This document shows positions 27,025 through 36,281 of a stretch of 64,000 nucleotides of DNA, one piece after another. The translations under genes and the position numbers were made by a program. The notes below the pieces were generated by a model. The model did not search any database, was not told where the DNA came from, and worked only from the letters and a program-made list of their open reading frames with translations. The stretch spans positions 1 through 64,000 of the forward strand of contig NZ_BNJW01000003.1 of NCBI RefSeq assembly GCF_015751045.1. The letters are read 5' to 3'. Within the stretch, counting starts at the first letter, position 1; each line of letters opens with the position of its first letter. The DNA comes from Enterococcus lactis. Its GTDB lineage: Bacteria > Bacillota > Bacilli > Lactobacillales > Enterococcaceae.

Positions 27025-27798
27025 TCATAAAGAAAAATGATAAAGAACAATCCCTGCCGCAACCCCAACATTCAACGATTCCGCATTTCCTTTCATCGGG
27101 ATATATACGTTCTGATCAGTCAAAGACAAGATTTCCTGACTTACCCCCTGACCTTCGTTCCCCATGATTATTGCGAAGTTATCTGATTTTTCTACTTTGT
27201 CTAATGCGTGTGCTTCTTCATTTAATTCTGTGCCATACACTGTAAACCCTTTGTCTTTCATTAAAGGAATCACTTCTGTCAAATCTTTTTGCAACACAGG
27301 CAAATGATAATTGCTTCCCTGCATGCTGCGCAGCACCTTTGTACTATAAATATCTGCCGTTCCTTTGCCTAATAAAACACCAGCCATATCAAATGCATCT
27401 GCCGTACGGATCATCGTCCCTACATTTCCAGGATCTTGTACATTATCTAATAACAGCCAACCTCCTGAAAAATCTGGCGTGCCTTCAGCCGTTAACGCCA
27501 TCACTGCTAAGATTCCTTGTGGTGTAGGTAGATCCGATACAGCATCCATGACCTCATCCGAAACTAGAAAAGTAGAAATCTCTTTGTTTGCGGCCAGCCA
27601 GTCTCCCCATTCTTTCATGCCTCGCTGTGTCACAAAAAGTTCTTTTATTTCTGCATCAGACGACGCAGCTTCTTCGATCAGATGGAACCCTTCCAAAAGA
27701 TATTCTTCCTTTTCTTCCCGATATTTCTTTTTATGTAGTTTTTTTAATTCTTTGATTCTTGGATTTTTTGCTGATTGGATCTCTTTCACATTCCTCAC
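27025..27798 (-). CDS. TrmH/SpoU-family RNA 2'-O-methyltransferase
   Basis: A 257-residue enzyme. An N-terminal substrate-binding domain (residues 1-95, start rich in Lys) precedes a SPOUT knot domain with its three motifs: NVQDPGNVGTMIRTADAF, GNEGQGVS and IPMKGNAESLNVGVAAGI. It transfers a methyl group from S-adenosylmethionine to a ribose in rRNA or tRNA. The target nucleotide cannot be told; B. subtilis YsgA is the closest type. It lies divergent from acylphosphatase, as is common in Firmicutes. Confidence 0.9.
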   Translation of the reverse strand: MRNVKEIQSAKNPRIKELKKLHKKKYREEKEEYLLEGFHLIEEAASSDAEIKELFVTQRGMKEWGDWLAANKEISTFLVSDEVMDAVSDLPTPQGILAVMALTAEGTPDFSGGWLLLDNVQDPGNVGTMIRTADAFDMAGVLLGKGTADIYSTKVLRSMQGSNYHLPVLQKDLTEVIPLMKDKGFTVYGTELNEEAHALDKVEKSDNFAIIMGNEGQGVSQEILSLTDQNVYIPMKGNAESLNVGVAAGIVLYHFSL

Positions 27799-27896
27799 CT
27801 CCCCATGATTATATCATGGAATAGGTGCTTGAGCTTGTTTCATCCTAAAAAAATCGGTATCATTAATTTATAAAATAGGAAAGAAAGGTGACGAAC

Positions 27897-28172
27897 ATGC
27901 GCAAAGTTAAAATGAACGTCCAAGGACGCGTCCAAGGCGTAGGATTTCGCTACATGACCAAGATGGTCGCTGATCAACTAGGCGTGACTGGAACGGTAAA
28001 AAACGAAGACGACGGCTCAGTCACAATCGAAGCAATCGGCAATGACGACATCATCCAGAAATTTATTGAAGAAGTCAAGAAATCACCGAGCCCAAGTGGA
28101 CGAGTGCAGTATGTGGATGTCCAAGAAGACCCGATGATTGAGGAACGAAAGAAATTTGATGTGGTGGGATAA
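27897..28172 (+). CDS. acylphosphatase
   Basis: A 91-residue enzyme that hydrolyses carboxyl-phosphate bonds. The catalytic Arg lies in GRVQGVGFR and the catalytic Asn in VKNEDDGSV. I chose the ATG at 27897, 8 bases after AAGG; an upstream GTG at 27888 would add three residues. The TAA stop runs straight into the first 3'-UTR repeat unit, with no spacer. Confidence 0.93.
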   Translation: MRKVKMNVQGRVQGVGFRYMTKMVADQLGVTGTVKNEDDGSVTIEAIGNDDIIQKFIEEVKKSPSPSGRVQYVDVQEDPMIEERKKFDVVG

Positions 28173-28455
28173 GGTTGTGAAAAAGCTGGTCTGCATCAAG
28201 CATTAAGGACAGGTTGTGAAAAATAGCTCTCCATATTTTTCAACAGGCTGGACTTAATGCCGTAGATGCAAGCTTTTGAACACCGTCGATAAGGTTGTTT
28301 TTGAGGCGCTTTGCCTCGAGTATTAAGGAGAAACATTTTCAAAATAGCTTCTCATATTTTGTTAATACCGAGAAACTGACTTTTGAACACCGTCGATAAG
28401 GTTATTCTTGAGGCGCTTTGCCTCAAAAATTAAGGACAGCAGTGAAAAAGCTGAT
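28171..28455 (+). repeat. tandem array of structured 3'-UTR repeats after acylphosphatase
   Basis: Two full units (28171-28286 and 28291-28393) and a partial one (28398-28455). Each starts AAGGTT(G/A)T, and the full units end GAACACCGTCGAT. Units 2 and 3 share the segment TTGAGGCGCTTTGCCTC. Unit 1 folds into a long hairpin (GCATTAAG near 28212 with CTTAATGC near 28253). All are in the orientation of transcription. Confidence 0.85.
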
Positions 28456-28525
28456 CTATCACTTGCAGTGAGTTCATTTGACTCCGCTTTTTCGGGCAGA
28501 AAAAAAGTTTTTAGTTTATTAAAGT

Positions 28526-28574
28526 AAGAAAGAAACACTTGGATCATTCTACTTTTTCCTAGTATTTCTTTCTT
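28526..28574 (+). terminator. terminator of the acylphosphatase transcript
   Basis: AAGAAAGAAACACTTGG pairs with CCTAGTATTTCTTTCTT (15 of 17) and is followed by GATTTTTTG. It lies 70 bases past the repeat array. The remaining 140 bases before yidC hold its promoter and nothing else I can identify. Confidence 0.7.
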
Positions 28575-28715
28575 GATTTTTTGTCTTTTTTTCAAAATTT
28601 TTCGCTACGTAAAAGAACGAATATTTATATGAAATTTCTATGAAGTTGATTGAATTCCATGCGCTTTTTTAGTATAGTTAAGTTTGTGTAAAAATTATAG
28701 AAGAGGAAGTATTCT

Positions 28716-29666
28716 ATGAATAAATGGAAAAACTGGTTATTGGGATCCGGACTTGTCAGTATCCTGCTCTTTTTATCTGGCTGTGTGCGGATGGATTCAA
28801 ACGGAAACCCTGACACTTCGGGAATCGTTTATCGAGTACTCGTCCATCCTATGGGCCAAGCGATTACATATCTAGTTGAGAATTTCAATTGGTCTTATGG
28901 CTGGGCAGTTATCGCAATGACTGTGATCGTCCGTATCATCATCTTGCCACTAGGTATTAGTCAATCGAAAAAAACAATGATCCAATCTGAAAAAATGCAA
29001 GCGTTAAAACCACAAGTTGAAGCAGCCCAACAAAAATTGAAAGCTGCAACAACACGTGAAGAACAAATGGCAGCACAAGCAGAAATGCAGCAAGTATACC
29101 GCGAAAACGGATTGAGTATGACCGGCGGAATCGGCTGTCTGCCTCTATTGATCCAAATGCCGATTTTCTCTGCCTTGTACTTTACGGCACGTTATACAGA
29201 AGGGATCCGGGAATCATCTTTCTACGGCATCGATTTAGGCTCACCAAGTATGGTGCTTGTGGCCATCGCAGGGGTCGCTTATCTGCTTCAAGGATATATC
29301 TCAACGATCGGTATTCCTGAAGAACAGAAAAAGACGATGCGTACGATGCTGATCGTCTCTCCTGCTATGATCGTCTTCATGTCGATCAGTGCGCCAGCCG
29401 GTGTTACACTTTACTGGGTAGTCGGTGGTGTGTTCAGCTGTCTGCAAACATTCATCACAAACGTTATGATGAAACCACGTTTGAAAGCACAAGTGGCAGA
29501 AGAGTTGAAACAAAACCCACCAAAACAAGTCGTCACTCCAAGAAAAGATGTGACAGAATCAGCTAAACCAGCTGACAGCAAACAAGCAACCAAACAAATC
29601 AAGCAACCCAAAAACAGTACAAACAACAAAGGCCGCAACGCAGGAAAGCAGCAGAAGCGGAAGTAG
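28716..29666 (+). CDS. yidC: YidC/OxaA membrane protein insertase (lipoprotein form)
   Basis: A 316-residue insertase that places proteins in the membrane with or without SecYEG. The lipoprotein signal ends FLSGC, so Cys23 would be acylated. Five membrane segments follow, with the hydrophilic-groove Arg in the first core helix (MTVIVRIIILPLG). The C-terminal tail is long and basic (residues 255-316, KQATKQIKQPK), typical of the YidC2 type that binds ribosomes. It may be one of two paralogues; the other is not in this window. Confidence 0.93.
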   Translation: MNKWKNWLLGSGLVSILLFLSGCVRMDSNGNPDTSGIVYRVLVHPMGQAITYLVENFNWSYGWAVIAMTVIVRIIILPLGISQSKKTMIQSEKMQALKPQVEAAQQKLKAATTREEQMAAQAEMQQVYRENGLSMTGGIGCLPLLIQMPIFSALYFTARYTEGIRESSFYGIDLGSPSMVLVAIAGVAYLLQGYISTIGIPEEQKKTMRTMLIVSPAMIVFMSISAPAGVTLYWVVGGVFSCLQTFITNVMMKPRLKAQVAEELKQNPPKQVVTPRKDVTESAKPADSKQATKQIKQPKNSTNNKGRNAGKQQKRK

Positions 29667-29680
29667 GCGGGAAGCAAATG

Positions 29681-29734
29681 GAGAAAGAAACCTCGCACCA
29701 CTATCAATTGATAGTGGTGCGAGGTTTCTTTCTC
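29681..29734. terminator. 54-base perfect palindrome, bidirectional terminator
   Basis: Bases 29681-29707 are the exact reverse complement of 29708-29734, with no loop or mismatch. Centre CAATTG. It lies between the converging yidC and ugd genes and overlaps the last two bases of ugd. A-rich and T-rich ends suit termination in both directions. Confidence 0.9.
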
Positions 29735-30899
29735 AGTCCCTACTAAATATGTCTCTCGTATAAACTTTTTCTTTTACTTCAGCTAAACCTGGCTCCATAC
29801 GATTTGATACAATCACATCTGACATATTCTTGAATTCTTCGAAATCTTTGATTACTCGTGAATGATAAAATGCTTCTTCATCTAGTGTTGGTTCATAAAC
29901 TACGACTTCGATCCCTTTTGCTTTGATACGTTTCATTACGCCTTGGATAGATGAATACCGAAAGTTGTCAGAATTTGCCTTCATTGTTAACCGATAGATT
30001 CCTACAGTTTTAGGTTTTTTCGCTAAAATTTGGTCTGCAATAAAATCTTTTCTTGTCCTATTTGCATCTACAATTGCACTGATGATATTGCTTGGAACAT
30101 TTTCATAGTTTGCTCTTAGCTGCTTTGTATCTTTAGGTAAACAATATCCTCCGTAACCAAATGAGGGATTATTGTAGTGAGAGCCAATTCGAGGATCTAA
30201 CCCTACACCCTCAATGATTTGTTTTGTGTTCAATCCTCGAGACTCGGCATAAGTATCTAACTCATTAAAATATGCTACGCGTAAAGCAAGATAAGTGTTT
30301 GAAAACAATTTGATTGCTTCAGCTTCAGTAGGATGTGTCAAAAGAACTGGCACATCTTTATCTAAAGCGTTCCGTTCAAACATATCCGCTATTTCTTGCC
30401 CTCTATCAGAACACTCTCCTACAACAATTCGAGAAGGATGCAAGTTATCATACAATGCCTTCCCTTCTCTTAAAAACTCTGGAGAGAAAATAATGTTCTC
30501 TGTTTTAAATTTTGCTTTTAATTCTAATGTATATCCCACAGGAATAGTTGACTTAATAATAAAGGTTGCATCTGGTCGAATGATCAGGGCTTTTTCAATA
30601 ACATCTTCAACTGTGGAAGTATTAAAGTAATTTTTCTTTTCGTCGTAATCTGTCGGTGTAGCGATGATCAAGTAATCACCAAAAAGTACAGCTTCCTCGA
30701 AATCTTTAGTAAATTTCACATTTAAATCATCCCGTTCGAGAAACTCGTGAACTTCTTTATCCTCTAAAGGTGATTGTCTGTTTCTTAGCATATCGATCTT
30801 TTCCTGAACGATATCATATGCTTTAACATTTTCGTGCTGACTAAGTAATAAAGCGTTGGCTAGACCAACATATCCTAAGCCGAAAACTGAAACTTTCAT
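29733..30899 (-). CDS. ugd: UDP-glucose 6-dehydrogenase
   Basis: A 388-residue NAD-dependent enzyme making UDP-glucuronate for capsule. Rossmann start [10 protein letters not shown], linker lysine region (STIPVGYT), catalytic Cys in [14 protein letters not shown]. It closes the capsule operon and ends inside the palindromic terminator. Its base composition returns to the chromosomal level, unlike the AT-rich genes just upstream. Glucuronic acid is therefore a likely capsule sugar. Confidence 0.93.
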   Translation of the reverse strand: MKVSVFGLGYVGLANALLLSQHENVKAYDIVQEKIDMLRNRQSPLEDKEVHEFLERDDLNVKFTKDFEEAVLFGDYLIIATPTDYDEKKNYFNTSTVEDVIEKALIIRPDATFIIKSTIPVGYTLELKAKFKTENIIFSPEFLREGKALYDNLHPSRIVVGECSDRGQEIADMFERNALDKDVPVLLTHPTEAEAIKLFSNTYLALRVAYFNELDTYAESRGLNTKQIIEGVGLDPRIGSHYNNPSFGYGGYCLPKDTKQLRANYENVPSNIISAIVDANRTRKDFIADQILAKKPKTVGIYRLTMKANSDNFRYSSIQGVMKRIKAKGIEVVVYEPTLDEEAFYHSRVIKDFEEFKNMSDVIVSNRMEPGLAEVKEKVYTRDIFSRD

Positions 30900-30944
30900 T
30901 TTACAAACCTCTTTCTGATAAATGATATTTTAAAAATATTTTAT

Positions 30945-32105
30945 CTATTTTTCAATACTATCATAGGCACTAATCCACTGTTTTACAATAAATTCTTCAT
31001 TAAACGGCTCACTATTTCCCCTAATAAAGGACGCCTTTGAATGTTCAAACAACAAACTTCTATTATTAAAGTATAACTGAATTTTTTCTATGAGAAAATT
31101 TTCCATTTCAATTGAATTTTCAAGCGAAAAAAGAGTCTTTTTTCTATTATTCCAAACAGATGGATTCGGTAAGTTTTTTTTATCAAAGAACCACCATTTT
31201 GGATCTGTCAAATATCCATTCACACCATCCTCGACTAGCTCAGGAATTGCATATAATTTTGTTGAAATAACAGGTAACCCTGCTTTTATTGACTCTAAAA
31301 CAGTCAATCCAAAACTCTCATCACTAGTTGGGTGAATTAAAACATGATGTTCTGAATAAGTTTTTTCTACTTCATCATAACTCATAGCAAATTCTAAAAA
31401 GGTTATATTTTCATTATTCTTTATCTTTTCTTTTAAAAATTGAGGAATATTATTAATGTTACTAATGATTGTAAGTTTAATATCTGAATTATCTAACCTT
31501 TCCATAGTATATACTAATTCTAATCCACCTTTAGAAATAAATCTTGCCCCTTGACATACAAAAAGCAATTTTAGTTCTTTTGATAACACTTTTTCTCTTA
31601 TTTTTTCTACAGATATATACTTATTTTTTCGAACTAAAGGGTAGATTGTTCTAACAGTTCCAGTATATTGACTAGGATTAAATAACGTATCCAGGGTATT
31701 TTTACAAGCATTAGACATACAAATTATTGTCTGTAAGTGCTTATCATTTAAATTCTCCTTAAAATTTTTTCTACCAAGAAAGGTCTTGTTCCTATTCAAA
31801 GTATAATGATAGAGAGCCGTAGGATTTTCTAAATAGACCAGATAGGGAACATTGGTTTTGATAAAGCGATTGAAACTAGCAGCCACTATTTTTTCATCAT
31901 TATCAAGCAAATTAAATTTCAACACTTGAATTAATCCCAAATGACTAACAAGATTCGATCTCAAAATTTTACTTAATCTTTGCTTCTTTTTAGAAGGTAT
32001 TTCATACCCTTGATCAATAAATTCAAAACTAATTTCATTTGAATTTATACTATTTAATTGCTTCAAGAAGCCTCTAACTTTCGATACAAAAACTATTTTC
32101 CTCAT
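30945..32105 (-). CDS. GT4-family glycosyltransferase
   Basis: A 386-residue GT-B-fold transferase with the donor-binding E-x7-E motif (ESFGLTVLE) near residue 300 and the following GLPVIST...PELVEDG signature. It adds a sugar to the lipid-linked capsule unit at the cytoplasmic face; donor and linkage are unknown. The start chosen has AAGGTGG 5 bases upstream; a longer frame adds seven residues. It is AT-rich, as are its upstream neighbours, and belongs to the variable serotype core. Confidence 0.85.
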   Translation of the reverse strand: MRKIVFVSKVRGFLKQLNSINSNEISFEFIDQGYEIPSKKKQRLSKILRSNLVSHLGLIQVLKFNLLDNDEKIVAASFNRFIKTNVPYLVYLENPTALYHYTLNRNKTFLGRKNFKENLNDKHLQTIICMSNACKNTLDTLFNPSQYTGTVRTIYPLVRKNKYISVEKIREKVLSKELKLLFVCQGARFISKGGLELVYTMERLDNSDIKLTIISNINNIPQFLKEKIKNNENITFLEFAMSYDEVEKTYSEHHVLIHPTSDESFGLTVLESIKAGLPVISTKLYAIPELVEDGVNGYLTDPKWWFFDKKNLPNPSVWNNRKKTLFSLENSIEMENFLIEKIQLYFNNRSLLFEHSKASFIRGNSEPFNEEFIVKQWISAYDSIEK

Positions 32106-32129
32106 AAAATCCACCTTTTTATACAAGTA

Positions 32130-33290
32130 CTATTTAATATTTTTTATCATTGAGATTAAATACGCTAATAACATAAATAAATTAGCTATAATGACCGACA
32201 TAGCAAATCCCATAATTCCAAATTTAAAACTTAACAACAATGCAATAATTAAATAGAAAATTGTTCCTGCAACTTGAATAACCAACATCTTTTTTGCTGT
32301 ATTATATTTTAGATATAGTGATTTAAAAATATTTAATTGTGAACTTATTAATGTTCCTCCAATTGTAAAAATAATCAATTTACTTGATTCATCATACAAT
32401 GAGCTATATAAAAATCGAACAGCAATATTTGTAAAAATTAATAAGATTGGAAATAAACAGAGAACACCAATACATGAAAGAACAAAAAGAAATATAATAT
32501 TTTTTTTAGTGATGGATCTATTCACTTTCATAATATACGATAATAATACTGTATTTACTTGAGAAACTAATAGAGAAAAAATTTTCGATACAGAGCTTGC
32601 AGCATAATAGTATGCCATTTGTTTTGCTCCAAGAATTGGAACTATTAGGAACCTATCTAAGTAACTACTTGTACTATTGAAAAAATAAGTAAATTGAAGA
32701 GAGCTGTATTCTCCCTTAATTGAATTATCCAATGATTTTTCTTTTAAAACAATTGTTGATTGAATTAAAAAAATACAACCAAATAATTCCCCCATAAAAA
32801 AGACTATGCCCCAGTTCTCTGTAAAATAAAAAATGAAAAGTCCTACACCATATCCAACTAAAATAATCAAATTTAAAACTAACAATTTATAAAACCTTAA
32901 AAGCACACGGAAATGAGCACTATAAAATCTCCTCACAACTCCTAAACCAACTGATAATGAAAAAAGCACAACATTAGCAACACCTAATTGAGTTATGAAC
33001 ATTAAGCTAACTACAAAACTACCAATAATTGATAAACCAATATTGAGATAAAAATTACCAAATAGTTTGCTCGATTTTGATTCTTGGAGAATAATTCTCA
33101 TATCAGTTAATGAGTCTCCAAATGTAGAAATAAAAACTATACTGATACCATAAATAGCTGTCAATAATCCAAAATTTGTGGTACCAATACTAGAATTAAG
33201 AATTGGAAATAAAATCAATTGTACAAAAAATAGTAATACTAGATGCGAGGCTGTGTTCGCAACCAAATCTATAAAGAATTTTTTTTTCAT
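32130..33290 (-). CDS. Wzx-type capsule repeat-unit flippase
   Basis: A 386-residue membrane protein with about 12 hydrophobic segments and few charged residues, in the polysaccharide-biosynthesis (MOP) exporter superfamily. It would move the undecaprenyl-linked repeat unit across the membrane. Its ATG overlaps the stop of the Wzy gene by four bases (33287-33290). The very low GC matches the capsule core. Assignment rests on topology and position more than on a sequence signature. Confidence 0.75.
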   Translation of the reverse strand: MKKKFFIDLVANTASHLVLLFFVQLILFPILNSSIGTTNFGLLTAIYGISIVFISTFGDSLTDMRIILQESKSSKLFGNFYLNIGLSIIGSFVVSLMFITQLGVANVVLFSLSVGLGVVRRFYSAHFRVLLRFYKLLVLNLIILVGYGVGLFIFYFTENWGIVFFMGELFGCIFLIQSTIVLKEKSLDNSIKGEYSSLQFTYFFNSTSSYLDRFLIVPILGAKQMAYYYAASSVSKIFSLLVSQVNTVLLSYIMKVNRSITKKNIIFLFVLSCIGVLCLFPILLIFTNIAVRFLYSSLYDESSKLIIFTIGGTLISSQLNIFKSLYLKYNTAKKMLVIQVAGTIFYLIIALLLSFKFGIMGFAMSVIIANLFMLLAYLISMIKNIK

Positions 33291-34486
33291 ACTTTATCAC
33301 TTTCTCTCAAATTTGATCCTAGGAGACCAATTAAAATTCCAAAGGATGGAGCTAACCAAAACGAGGAACTAGCAAGTAATTTTGTAATGGAGAAAATAAA
33401 GAAAACTATAGTTAAAATTTTTTGCTGGTTTTTCATTTTTGATATTCTAATACTGCTATATGCAATAAACATTACGAATACAAGTGGTGCCAAAAAACCA
33501 AAAGTAGTTAACATCTCTAGAAATATATTGTGGGGATATCTAAAAATATATCCCGATACATCTTGATAATAAAATCCTGCTATCCCTCTTGGAAAAAAAG
33601 AACTTTCCTTAAAAAGCAATAAAGCTTGGTCATATAATAAATTTCTCCCTGATGATGATTGTATCAATCCTGCGAATATCCCATCACTATTAGTAAACAT
33701 CCTTTGAAATTTCATTAAGCTATAGTACATTTCTCCATTTGTATCTATTAGAGGAGAAATCAACATAAAAAATTTATCGAGATTAGTAATAAGTAGGGCA
33801 AAGCAAGGAACAGCCACAATGAGGATAAATACTCTCTTGACAATTAAGTTCAAACTTTTTTTATAATTTACTACAAATAAAAAACAAGATAATTCTGATA
33901 TTATCGCCATCCTATTAGCAAAGAATAAAGTTAGAGCAATTATAACTAACAAAAGAACAAAATCTAGTCTTTTATTGAAGCGATATTGATTTATCAAAAT
34001 TGCTATAAATATAAAAGTTAGTACGTTACCAATTCCCATATGTGAAGTCGCAGAAATTCCAGTAGTTATATAAATAGCAAGATAAACTAAAACTGAGCAT
34101 AACGTCATTAAGCTGTACTTATAATATACACTTTCAAAATCATCAAGTTTATCTAGAGATAATGTACAGTACAACATGAGCAAACTACTCTTTATCATAG
34201 GAATTAAGAAAAATGAAATTGAAGTAGTATTTCTAAATAATAAAAAATCAATTAGATAAACAATCAAGATTATCAATAAGTATTTTAAAAATTTCTTTGA
34301 AACTCCATTTACTAGTAGTGAGAGAATAATCCCTGCTCCTACAACTAAAAAATCTAAAATAACAAAGCGGCTACTCACTTGCTTTAGAGGTAGCGTCATA
34401 TACTGAATATAAATAATTAAACACCATATTTTTGAATTAAACATTGATTTATTCGTGTTAACTTTACTCATTTTATATTCATTCAC
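33287..34486 (-). CDS. Wzy-type capsule polymerase
   Basis: A 399-residue membrane protein with about 11 hydrophobic segments and one large extracellular loop (around residues 240-310, SSSGRNLLYDQALLLF), the layout of O-antigen/capsule polymerases. It would join repeat units outside the membrane. The start is taken as GTG at 34486, 7 bases after GAGG; an ATG five codons later is possible, and a longer frame overlapping the GT2 gene is unlikely. It is AT-rich. Confidence 0.75.
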   Translation of the reverse strand: MNEYKMSKVNTNKSMFNSKIWCLIIYIQYMTLPLKQVSSRFVILDFLVVGAGIILSLLVNGVSKKFLKYLLIILIVYLIDFLLFRNTTSISFFLIPMIKSSLLMLYCTLSLDKLDDFESVYYKYSLMTLCSVLVYLAIYITTGISATSHMGIGNVLTFIFIAILINQYRFNKRLDFVLLLVIIALTLFFANRMAIISELSCFLFVVNYKKSLNLIVKRVFILIVAVPCFALLITNLDKFFMLISPLIDTNGEMYYSLMKFQRMFTNSDGIFAGLIQSSSGRNLLYDQALLLFKESSFFPRGIAGFYYQDVSGYIFRYPHNIFLEMLTTFGFLAPLVFVMFIAYSSIRISKMKNQQKILTIVFFIFSITKLLASSSFWLAPSFGILIGLLGSNLRESDKV

Positions 34487-34490
34487 GTTA

Positions 34491-35642
34491 TTACCTCGTA
34501 CTTTCTGCTTTTTCCCAAAATGGTTTAGATTTTCCTGTACTCTCTCTGTAAGCACCAATTAGTTGAGCTAATATTGTCATTACATAGTAAGAAATAAATT
34601 TTAAATATTTATTATTTAAATTTCGAGCAACTAATGCTAGTAGATATATCATTAACTGTACAATAAACAAAAAGACATATATTGAGTTAGAATCGGTAAA
34701 CGCTAAAATCAAGTTTGTTATAAAGACAATTATATGCATTAGATATAGATTATTTCTAAGTGTTCTATGTGAGAAATAAAAAAGAGTAAATAACCCATGC
34801 TTAAAAAAATTATATTTACTAAAATCAACAAAATTAATCATTATTATTTTACGAGACATTCGAATTTTTCTCTTAAATTCATCATTATCCGTTTCTCCTG
34901 CTTTTTCAAATGCTATTGCTTTTTCATTGTAAATAGCTTTTTTCCCTAAATTAACAAATTTTGGTGGATATATACTGTCATGACTATAAATTGGATTAAT
35001 TTTTATATAATCATTTTTTCTAACAGCATATATACTCCCATTACCAGCTGTTATAGAAGCTAAATCTGATTCTATTTTACGCATTCTAAGATCAAGATCC
35101 CAATAGGTGGACTCTGACTCACTTGTTGAATTTATTTTGTTATTAGTATAAACTAATTTTCCTGCTACATAACCTATTTCTAAGTTTGATAATGATAAAA
35201 CAAGTTCTTTTACTGATTTTTTTTCTAACATAGAATTAGCATCGGTAAAAACTATGATCTCACCACAGGCTACTTCTACTGCTTCGTCCTGTGCATTTGT
35301 TTTTCCTTTTCGTTCTTTAACAACATGTAGTTTAACTATTTTCGGGAATTCAGCTACATATCGTTTGACTATTTCATTCGTTTCATCTGTGCTATTATCA
35401 GAAGCGATAATAATTTCTAATTTATCCTTCTCATAGTCTAAACTCATTAAATTCAATATTTTTTTTTCAATAATAGAATCTTCGTTATGTGCTGGAACTA
35501 TTACAGACACACTTGGACGGTAACTCTTATCAAATTTGATTTGCTTTTTATGAATAAATTTATTCAAGAGCTCAAGTAATATAGGATAGCCCACCATTGT
35601 ATAAATAATTAATATTAAAAATAGATAAAATAAAACTCTCAT
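34491..35642 (-). CDS. GT2-family glycosyltransferase with membrane segments
   Basis: A 383-residue GT-A enzyme. One N-terminal membrane helix, then the GT2 domain (SVIVPAHNEDSIIE, ASDNSTDET, DANSMLE as the DxD-type site), and three or four C-terminal hydrophobic segments. It resembles membrane-bound GT2 capsule enzymes related to hyaluronan/cellulose-type synthases, but the QxxRW motif is not evident (KIRMSRKI lies near the expected place). It probably adds one sugar to the priming unit. Confidence 0.82.
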   Translation of the reverse strand: MRVLFYLFLILIIYTMVGYPILLELLNKFIHKKQIKFDKSYRPSVSVIVPAHNEDSIIEKKILNLMSLDYEKDKLEIIIASDNSTDETNEIVKRYVAEFPKIVKLHVVKERKGKTNAQDEAVEVACGEIIVFTDANSMLEKKSVKELVLSLSNLEIGYVAGKLVYTNNKINSTSESESTYWDLDLRMRKIESDLASITAGNGSIYAVRKNDYIKINPIYSHDSIYPPKFVNLGKKAIYNEKAIAFEKAGETDNDEFKRKIRMSRKIIMINFVDFSKYNFFKHGLFTLFYFSHRTLRNNLYLMHIIVFITNLILAFTDSNSIYVFLFIVQLMIYLLALVARNLNNKYLKFISYYVMTILAQLIGAYRESTGKSKPFWEKAESTR

Positions 35643-35654
35643 AGTTCCCTCACT

Positions 35655-36281
35655 TTATTCTTCATTACCAGTAAACTTTTCATTTGTTACACTGGAATTA
35701 GATGTTATTCCATCGTGCTTCAACACCTTTTTTATAGTATGCCAAATTATGTTGATGTCTTTTGTAAAAGAATAATCTTCTATATATAAATAATCGTATT
35801 CAAACTTCGCTTCCCAACTAATCGCATTTCTTCCATTGACCTGAGCTAGTCCAGTTAATCCTGGTCTTACGTTGTGTCTTTTCCGTTGCCTCTCACTATA
35901 TAGTGGCAAATATTCCACTAATAATGGACGAGGTCCTACGATCGACATATCACCCTTCAAAATATTCCAAAGTTCTGGTAGCTCATCTAGACTTGTTGCT
36001 CTAAGTATTTTCCCAAATTTAGTTAGTCGAATTTCATCAGGTAAATATTCTCCATTGTGGTCTCTTTCGTCAGTCATTGTACGAAATTTATACATGGAAA
36101 AAATTTTTTCACTTTTTCCTGGTCGTTCTTGTTTGAAGATAATTGGAGAACCAAGTTTAATTCTTACTAAAAAACCTACAATTAAGATTATCGGCGATAA
36201 AACGATGAGAGCAATGCCTGACAATAGGATATCTAAAATTCTTTTCCCAAAAAGCTGATAGAAAGTTTTTTTACGCATCAT
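35655..36281 (-). CDS. priming sugar-1-phosphate transferase (PglC/EpsL-like)
   Basis: A 208-residue monotopic phosphoglycosyl transferase that starts repeat-unit assembly on undecaprenyl phosphate. A single N-terminal re-entrant helix (residues 12-34), then KRILD, FKQERPGK, MYKFRTM, TSLDELPELWNIL and GLAQVNGR motifs. It is small, without the five-helix N-terminal part of the WbaP type, so it resembles PglC and B. subtilis EpsL. Neighbours make UDP-bacillosamine-type sugar, its probable donor. Overlaps the aminotransferase stop by 11 bases. Confidence 0.9.
   Translation of the reverse strand: MMRKKTFYQLFGKRILDILLSGIALIVLSPIILIVGFLVRIKLGSPIIFKQERPGKSEKIFSMYKFRTMTDERDHNGEYLPDEIRLTKFGKILRATSLDELPELWNILKGDMSIVGPRPLLVEYLPLYSERQRKRHNVRPGLTGLAQVNGRNAISWEAKFEYDYLYIEDYSFTKDINIIWHTIKKVLKHDGITSNSSVTNEKFTGNEE

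Noticed and set aside
28171-28455. Tandem repeats that could suggest a CRISPR array
   Set aside because: Units are about 110 bases, imperfect and palindromic, with no short identical repeats, no unique spacers of fixed length and no cas genes nearby.
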